Made by a program: the position numbers and the translations under genes
Part shown: positions 58,112-64,000 of the stretch, piece after piece
Numbering within the stretch: position 1 is the first letter of the stretch
How the letters are laid out: every line of letters starts with the position of its first letter
Assembly (NCBI RefSeq): GCF_019279795.1
Contig: NC_056743.1
Span: forward strand, 1,782,759,466 to 1,782,823,465
From: Protopterus annectens
Taxonomy: Eukaryota > Chordata > Ceratodontiformes > Protopteridae
Length of the DNA: 64,000 nucleotides
Direction of reading: 5' to 3'
The notes under the pieces: model-generated
Told to the model about the DNA's origin: nothing
The model's database searches: none
What the model saw: only the letters and a program-made list of their open reading frames with translations

Positions 58112-58912
58112 TCAGTTATGATTCAAAGTTGCATATTGTATCACTTAAGTGGTTAGTAAACTGTATGCTATCTAAATGTCACACAAGACAACATGGGTAA
58201 GAAAGCCAAGATTATATGAAAACAGGATGGAGATCATAACCATGAATAAGGAGCAATTGGAGAAATAGAAAACTGTGAAGTTAAGGTTAGGCAACCATTA
58301 TATAACCACTGCAGATTACTAAAGGTTAAAGGTTAAAGCTAGTCAATGAATATATTTCCACTTAAGAACATTTACTACTACTCTATGATAATATTAATTG
58401 AAACATTATTACATTCTACGTGAACAATAGTGATTGTTTCACTCTGATAACATTGTCTTGCTGGCTGTTTCACATTATTTTCATCAGTATCATTTGATCT
58501 GATTTGTTCAAAAGACTGCACTAGTGCTCATGTATTAGATCACTATCACTGGAAACAGGTGTGGTTTCATGTGAGATAAAACAGAAGAGTTTCCCTACTT
58601 AATTAAAGATGGACTTCTGTGCAGCTGTGTCTTCTTCTGCAGCAAAACCAGCAAAACCATGGTTGAAAGTTCTACTCTAGATAAAACTAGGATATACTTC
58701 ATAATGTTTCCAAATGATAGGCCTGTGTATTTCTGAACAGAAGGAAAAGTTTTGAGTTGACGCAAAACATAAAGCTCTGATAGCTATCAAGCTCAAAGTC
58801 AAGGCGATTATAGTAAAAAAAGTCAAGATATCATAAAACCTGGAGTTATCCATAGTATATAAAGACAATGCTTAGCTACTTTGGTCTCCAGTTCTGTTCA
58901 GTGACCATCTTC
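58112..58912. other. No gene recognised
   Basis: Right flank of the Gypsy element. A/T-rich; short frames without motif. Confidence 0.4.
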
Positions 58913-59335
58913 CTTCACAGTTCAGAGTGTGTGGTCACTTCATTCAGCCCTGACTCTGATACTGCAGGAGCTCTTCCACAAGGCCCAACTCTTGAATGTT
59001 TTCACTGAGAATATTGTCATTGGGCAGTAGCCTTTTGTTGTTTTATCTACCCCTGACTCCAGTACTGCAGGAGCTCTGCCAGAAGGCCAAACATTCAAAT
59101 ATTTTCACTGAAAATATTGTCATTGTACAATAGTCTGTGGTCACTTCATCCATTCTTGACTCTGATACTACTGAAGCTCTGCCACAAGGCCCAAATCATG
59201 ATTATTTTCACTGAGAATATTGCCATTATGCAATAGTCTGTAGTCACTTCATCCAACCCTGACTCTAATACTGGAGGAGTTCTGTTACAAGGCATAATTC
59301 TTGCATGATTTCAGTGAGAATATTATCGGTGTGGA
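58913..59335. repeat. 103-bp tandem repeat, about four copies
   Basis: The ttcactga(g/a)aatatt landmark recurs at 59001, 59104, 59207 and 59310, exactly 103 bp apart. Each unit also has gactctgatact and gctctgccacaaggcc. Copies differ by roughly 15-20%. Confidence 0.95.
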
Positions 59336-59369
59336 ATGTAAACAAGTTTAACATGAAGCATCTTGCTGT

Positions 59370-60400
59370 GTTAAAAAAATATTCAAATATGTGTCTTCCC
59401 TGTGCTGGAAAGTGACTGTGACATTCCACCCCCAAAGGAGTAGTCGTTGCACTCTAAGGACCACTTAGTAATTACATGCATACATACATACATACATACA
59501 AATATTTCAAGCACATGCATTAATCCTCTTCTAGCTTGCCAATATACCAAAACAATTGCTCCCATAATAAGTGTCCAGGCTGTTCTTAAAAATATCTAAA
59601 CTAGTGCTTGCTTTAATGTAATTTAGTAGTCTGTTCCATGCATTGGCTGTTCTCTCAGAGAACCAATTAATACACTTCTCATTCCTATAGTATCTTCTAC
59701 ATAGGTTGTCTTATAATTCTCTACTACTTTTTGGTAGTCCCAAACATACCTAGAGGTAGTTGTCTCTAAATGCCCTATATACCTGAATAAGATCTCCTCT
59801 TAGAGATGTATAAGAAACATTGTACAAGTTCAGATATTTTAGTCTTTCATAATAACTTAAATTTCACATCCATAGATACCCTTGGTATACTTCTGCTGTA
59901 CACTTTCCAGTTCACTCATGTTTGTTTTCTTATAAGGTTTCCATATTGTTATTCCATGCTCAAGTCTGAGTCTAATATAACTAATAAACAATGACCATCA
60001 TTTATGATTTCCTGGAATTCATAAATATTTTATGCAACCTATAGTTCTATAACTATCATTAACCAATTGGTTGATATGATCAGAAAAACTCAAAGCTGGA
60101 TCTATCCATATACCCAGGTCCTTAAAAGAGTCTGCAGTCAATCACTGCATGCTGTATTAAATATTCACCTTTCAATGTATGTCTCCCAAATCTCATATGC
60201 TTAGTTTTTTATGTATTTATCAGTATATTATTCTCCTGTGCCAAAATGGTCAATTTAGTCAAGCTCTTTTGCAGACATGTCTTATCTGTAACACATGTAA
60301 TCAGTTTACCCAATTTCAGGTTATCTGGATATAGACTGTAGAACATCTCAGATGAAAAAGTTAGGTCTGAAACATACTCCCCCAGATTCTCTATGCCTTG
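59370..60400 (-). pseudogene. CR1/L2-group LINE 3' half, minus strand
   Basis: The 3' tail is a tetranucleotide repeat (catacatacatacata at 59478-59500). Minus frames give, from the 5' side: YPDNLKLGKLI (degenerate FADD region, near 60320), LTKLTILAQENNILINT, then decayed LGIWIDPALSFSDHINQL, and at the C-terminus SERTANAWNRLLNYIKASTS and DIFKNSLDTYY. It is cut near 60400 by the hairpin-rich segment. Confidence 0.75.
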
Positions 60401-60750
60401 CACGGTATGCAGGATTAGTGCAGGAGCTCCAGCAGGCAATATATCTGCTGTTTGATCCAGGAACTGCCTGCAAGGGTGTGCACGAGTGCTCCTGCACTAG
60501 TCCTGCACGGACTAAGCCCCTGTATGCAAATCACTCCATTTGCAGGAGACATCTATGCAAATGAGGTGAATTTGTGATCCAGGCAGCTTGCAACCGGCCC
60601 TGCAGGACTAGTGCAATCTGCAGAAATGTACACGGTTAGTAACCGAGTACATTTCTGCAAAATCCAAAACGGAGCCATGACAGCTCCAAATAAAGGCTGC
60701 ATATCAATATCAGGAAGCATGCCAATGGCCAAGTATAAGGCCATTGGCAT
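60401..60750. repeat. Hairpin-rich segment
   Basis: Four inverted repeats: 60411-60427 with 60488-60504 (16 of 17 pairs); 60493-60507 with 60601-60615 (15 perfect); a 39-bp hairpin at 60620-60658 (12-bp stem, an A-A mismatch, a 5-bp stem and a 3-base loop); and 60720-60730 with 60739-60749 (11 perfect, 8-base loop). It sits between a truncated LINE and the Harbinger transposase, so it could be the subterminal region of that transposon. Confidence 0.85.
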
Positions 60751-61465
60751 TGCAAACAACATAAACAATAAAAAAATCAACTTTTATTTTTTTTTAGCCG
60801 ATCTCGGCTGTTTAAGCGTAGGGCAGAGGCACACAAATGGGATCAGGGGGAAATAATAAAATAAACCCAAAATAAGCATTCTAACTTAAACCACTATTCT
60901 GCCATGCAAGTCAATGGCAGGCAGAAGACAACATGGCAAGTGAGTAGTGGTTGCTAAGGGGGGAGGCTGAGTGTGAGACATGTAACTATGCATTAGCAGG
61001 CAATCCTATGCAAATGAGGGGAATGATAGTGAATCCCAGTTTTCCCAGCATGCTAATCAGGTCTCAACAGTGAAAGAGAATGAATAGCTTGGTGAAAGTC
61101 TAGGAGTTAGCTGACATCATGGGAGTGTGTGACAGGCATACTGTAAGCGGATTAGAGCCCTGTGGCTTGGGTTTGATCCTAGCTAATTACAGCTAAGCAA
61201 GGGGGTGTGTCTGACTCTGCCTAGCACTATTTACATTGCCTAAGTGGGTGTGCACGCCACACACCAGGTTTTAAAGGTTTAAAAAAAAGTCATTTGAGCA
61301 CTCTGTGCGGTGCACCCACGGGCTTAAACAGGAAGGCAATGGGAAAGGAAAACAGCAGTAGGAAGGTAATCTAGGAGAACTAGAATAGTTGGCAGGTGAA
61401 ATGTATCAGAATCAGCCAATTACACAGGCAGCAGACCAGCCCAGCCCAGAACACTACTATAAATT
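60751..61465. other. Upstream region of the Harbinger transposase
   Basis: No second Harbinger gene (Myb/trihelix type) is recognisable. The frame 60611-60856 has no motif. A weak B-box-like ggtttgatcctagc near 61170 lacks a matching A box and cloverleaf. Confidence 0.4.
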
Positions 61466-62738
61466 ATGCAAACACCTTCCCCTCTGGTTTTGCCCACACT
61501 CTACACCACCGGTGTAAACAAGCGGGGAACTTTTAACACTCTCAACAGCAAAATGATAGAGGCTGCAATAGCTATCATACAACAACTTGTGGAAGAGGCT
61601 GAGGGTGGTGAAGATGTGAATGCTGCTGACCAACCCACAGTGAGGAGACGGAGAAGAGTGTACAGACCCAGGGTACCCTACCAGGGGCTACATGAGCTGG
61701 AGATAGTGAAGTGCTATAGGGTGGACAGGGACCTCCTACAGCAAATTGTTTAGCTGTGCCAGCCACACCTCATACACAGAACTAACAGAGGGGAACCCAT
61801 CCCAGTGGATACCAAGGCATGTGTAGGCCTAAGAATATTAGCTACAGGTACCTTCCAAAGGCCATCTGTGGATATGATAGGGATCTCACAGGCATCAGCA
61901 TCCAGGTTACTCCACCAGTTCCTGGATGCCATGTTAGCACATGCCGGTGAGCACATATATTTCCCCAACACCCGTGAGGCGTTGGCCAGCAATATGCAAC
62001 TGTTCCACCAAATAGCAGAATACCCTGAGGTAGTGGGTGCAATAGACTGCATGCGCATATGCATCAAAGCATCACCCTATGAGCGGGATAGGGTCTACAT
62101 CAACCGCAAGGGTTCCCCTCCATCACCTGCCAGGTCGTGTGTGATGCCCAGGGCATAATAATGAATGTGCTGGCTGCCCTGGGAGCTATCACAATTCTCA
62201 CATCTGGCATTTGACACAGCTGTACCACAGATTTGACAATGGGGACATCCCTTACGGTCACCTAATGGGGGATTCTGGATACGCACTGGAGCCATGGCTG
62301 ATGACACCCATCAGAAATGCACACACACCCGAACAAGAACTCCATAATGAGGAACATGCACAGACCAGAATTATAATAGAGCATATGTTTGGGATGCTCA
62401 AGTCACAGTTCCTGTGCCTGGACACATCCGGTGGAGCCCTGCAGTACTCACTAGCTACATGTACCCAAATTGTCATCGTATGTGCCATGCTACACAATAT
62501 GATCCTGGGGAAACAGTTGCAGCAGGAAAAGCACAGGGCAGGCCCACACAGCCCCCCACCAATGCCAGTGCCTGCACAGACACAGAGTTACTTAGAGGAG
62601 GAACAACCTGAGTCTGCCCCAGTAGACGGAAGGAGGCATTCCCAGTATGCCCTGGCCTTGGCAAAGAGGCAATACACATACACTGACACAGGAGGGACCG
62701 GAGGAATAACACCTCACTCTGACTCTCACATACAGTAA
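61466..62738 (+). pseudogene. PIF/Harbinger (HARBI1-like) DDE transposase, lightly damaged
   Basis: ATG at 61466; the same frame runs to 62158 with a single TAG at 61751. N-terminal part: Arg-rich RRRRRVYRPRVPYQG, then KACVGLRILATGTFQR and IGISQASASRLLHQFL (helix-turn-helix type). Catalytic blocks: VVGAIDC (first Asp), YINRKG, then two small frameshifts (about 62110 and 62185), LYHRFDNGDIPYG, LMGDSGYALEPWLMTP (second Asp), RIIIEHMFGMLKSQF (Glu), CLDTSGGALQYS and CAMLHNM. The 62211-62738 frame ends with a Gln/Pro-rich tail. All three acidic residues are readable, so damage is recent. Element termini and the 3-bp TWA duplication were not found. Confidence 0.88.
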
Positions 62739-63399
62739 AAGGGATGCCAAACGTGACACTGCCTGTGCTAAACCATGTATAGGGAGTGTACTATGCACAT
62801 CCAACACAGGCAGCCCTGCAGCACCTTCCTCTATACTGGAACACCCACAAGGTAAGTCAATCAACCCACCAATTGTCAAATGGAGTAGAATGTGTTGTTA
62901 CCTGTATCTATGGTATGCATATGAGCATGCAAGGGAATTGGGTGGCTGAATGGTTTGACAACAGATAGTAGACACCCATAATGGCACCATGACATCTGTA
63001 ACAAATACTGGGGTCACCATAGTAGCCAGTACTACACAGGATGACAAAACCCACTGCAAGAAATGTGCTGGGCCACATGTGCGTCCACATGACTCACACA
63101 TGCCAGTCAGGGAGGTTCACATACCCAACAACAGTCTCAACCAGCAGGACAGGTGTAGACAAACACAAACAGATGCTGTGCTATGGCCTCTGAATGATGC
63201 CAGTGGGTAACCACCACCCAGGCCTACATAGACAGACTACAGCAGTTCAGGCAGTGGGATGTTAGTTCAGAAGGGTAGGAAGTCTGACACTAATATGTAG
63301 GTCAACCAAAGCTAAGACCTGTAGTACACTGATATGCCTCTTGTCAGCATGACAGGTTAGAATACAGAATGAAATGGAGTACCTGACATGCCAGTACAG
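62739..63399. other. No gene recognised; right flank of the Harbinger gene
   Basis: Non-repetitive sequence with short frames (for example 62989-63210) lacking motifs. It could hold the element's 3' UTR and terminus. Confidence 0.4.
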
Positions 63400-64000
63400 T
63401 CATAGCAAATGTGTACAAGTGCCAGGTGTGCCCCCCATCCTATGTAGACAAGTAGAAACAGTCAGGTGAGCCCCCTCCCCCAATCCAGCATAGAACTGTA
63501 GTAACAGTCAGGTGTTCCCTCCAATCCTGCGTAGAAATGTAGTAACAGTCAACTATGCCCCTCCCAATCCTGTGTAGAAATGTAGTAACAGTCGGGTGTG
63601 CTCCCCAATCCTGTGTAGAAATGTAGAAACAATCAGGTGTGTCCCCCCACAATCCCATGTAGGAAGGTAGTAACAGTCAGGTGTGCCCCTCCACTCCTAT
63701 GCAGACATGTAGAAACAGTCAGGTGTGCCCCTTCCCCCAAACCAGCGTAGAAATGTAGTAACAGTCAGGTGTGCCCCCCAGTCATGTAAAGAAATGCAGA
63801 AATCAAAAGGTGTACCCCCCCCCAATCCTGTGTAGAAATGTAGAAACAGTCAGGTGTGTCCTCCCACAATCCTATGTAGAAAGGTAGTAACAGTCAGATG
63901 TGCCTTCCCCACTCCTATGTAGACATGTAGAAACAGTCAGGTGTGCCCCTTCCCCCAAACTAGCATAGAAATGAAGTAACAGTCAGGTGTGCCCCCACCA
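63400..64000. repeat. Minisatellite with higher-order structure, runs off the window
   Basis: The unit of about 38-47 bp has the form tagaaatgtagtaacagtca followed by ggtgtgcccc and a C-rich variable part. Neighbouring units differ, but a group repeats with period about 218 bp: actcctatg at 63693 and 63911. At least thirteen units are visible, and the array continues past 64000. Confidence 0.95.

Noticed and set aside
61130..61200. Possible tRNA/SINE B box
   Set aside because: Single weak motif without an A box, V core or tail.
60401..62750. Exact Harbinger element boundaries
   Set aside because: I looked for matching inverted ends with a TWA duplication on both sides and found no convincing pair by eye.
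63400..64000. Regular repeats considered as a CRISPR array
   Set aside because: The 'spacers' are themselves repetitive, the units vary in length, and the context is a vertebrate transposon landscape.

Overview
This window looks like repeat-dominated nuclear DNA from a non-mammalian vertebrate. I found no convincing host exon, RNA gene or bacterial-type operon. The evidence for a vertebrate is: V-SINE-type SINEs (tRNA-like head plus the vertebrate V core); CR1 with an esterase-type ORF1; L2-type LINEs; an R2/R4-like LINE with a restriction-like endonuclease; a DIRS element; a Gypsy element with integrase placed upstream of reverse transcriptase; hAT and Harbinger transposons; and a short L1 tail. 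Low gene density and deep nesting suggest a very large genome. A lungfish is my best guess, but this is inference and other repeat-rich fish or amphibians are possible.

Layout. 0-0.7 kb: V-SINE-related copy in minus orientation and a compound microsatellite. 1.8-15 kb: a minus-strand L2-type LINE (5' repeats at 12.5-15.1 kb, endonuclease at 11.3-12.0 kb, RT N-half at 6.4-7.1 kb, RT C-half and 3' end at 2.7-4.4 kb). It is split by a 2.0-kb hAT (4393-6397) and by a 3.4-kb composite insert (7229-10620) made of a second copy of the 1.8-4.4 kb block joined to a plus-strand CR1 fragment. A 100-bp direct repeat bounds that insert. 15-22.3 kb: minisatellite, V-SINE, an old CR1 copy split by an RTE/Nimb-like LINE, a minus CR1 fragment and L2 scraps. 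22.3-27.0 kb: a near full-length CR1 with intact ORF1 and frameshifted ORF2, ending in an 8-bp tandem tail. 27.0-40.6 kb: a decayed minus-strand L2-type LINE carrying a 366-bp foldback element (28807-29172) and a 10.4-kb hAT (29866-40280) that holds a decayed transposase and an unexplained ORF. 41.9-50.4 kb: an R2/R4-like LINE split by an L1 3' fragment (42556-42967) and a DIRS element with inverted termini (43205-46865). 51.07-58.11 kb: a Gypsy element with two LTRs, order gag-PR-IN-(RT core missing)-RT thumb-RNase H, and a V-SINE in its 3' LTR. 58.9-60.4 kb: a 103-bp tandem repeat and a minus CR1-like LINE. 60.4-62.7 kb: a hairpin-rich segment and a HARBI1-like transposase with few lesions. 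63.4 kb to the end: a GC-rich minisatellite with higher-order structure.

The elements do not form a pathway. They form nested layers, so relative ages can be read: L2, RLE-LINE and old CR1 at the bottom; hAT, DIRS, Gypsy and the younger CR1 inserted later; SINEs, the L1 fragment and the foldback near the top. All coding sequences are transposon-derived and nearly all carry stops or frameshifts. CR1 ORF1 is the one reading frame that looks fully intact. Family names rest on motif recognition by eye, not on database searches.
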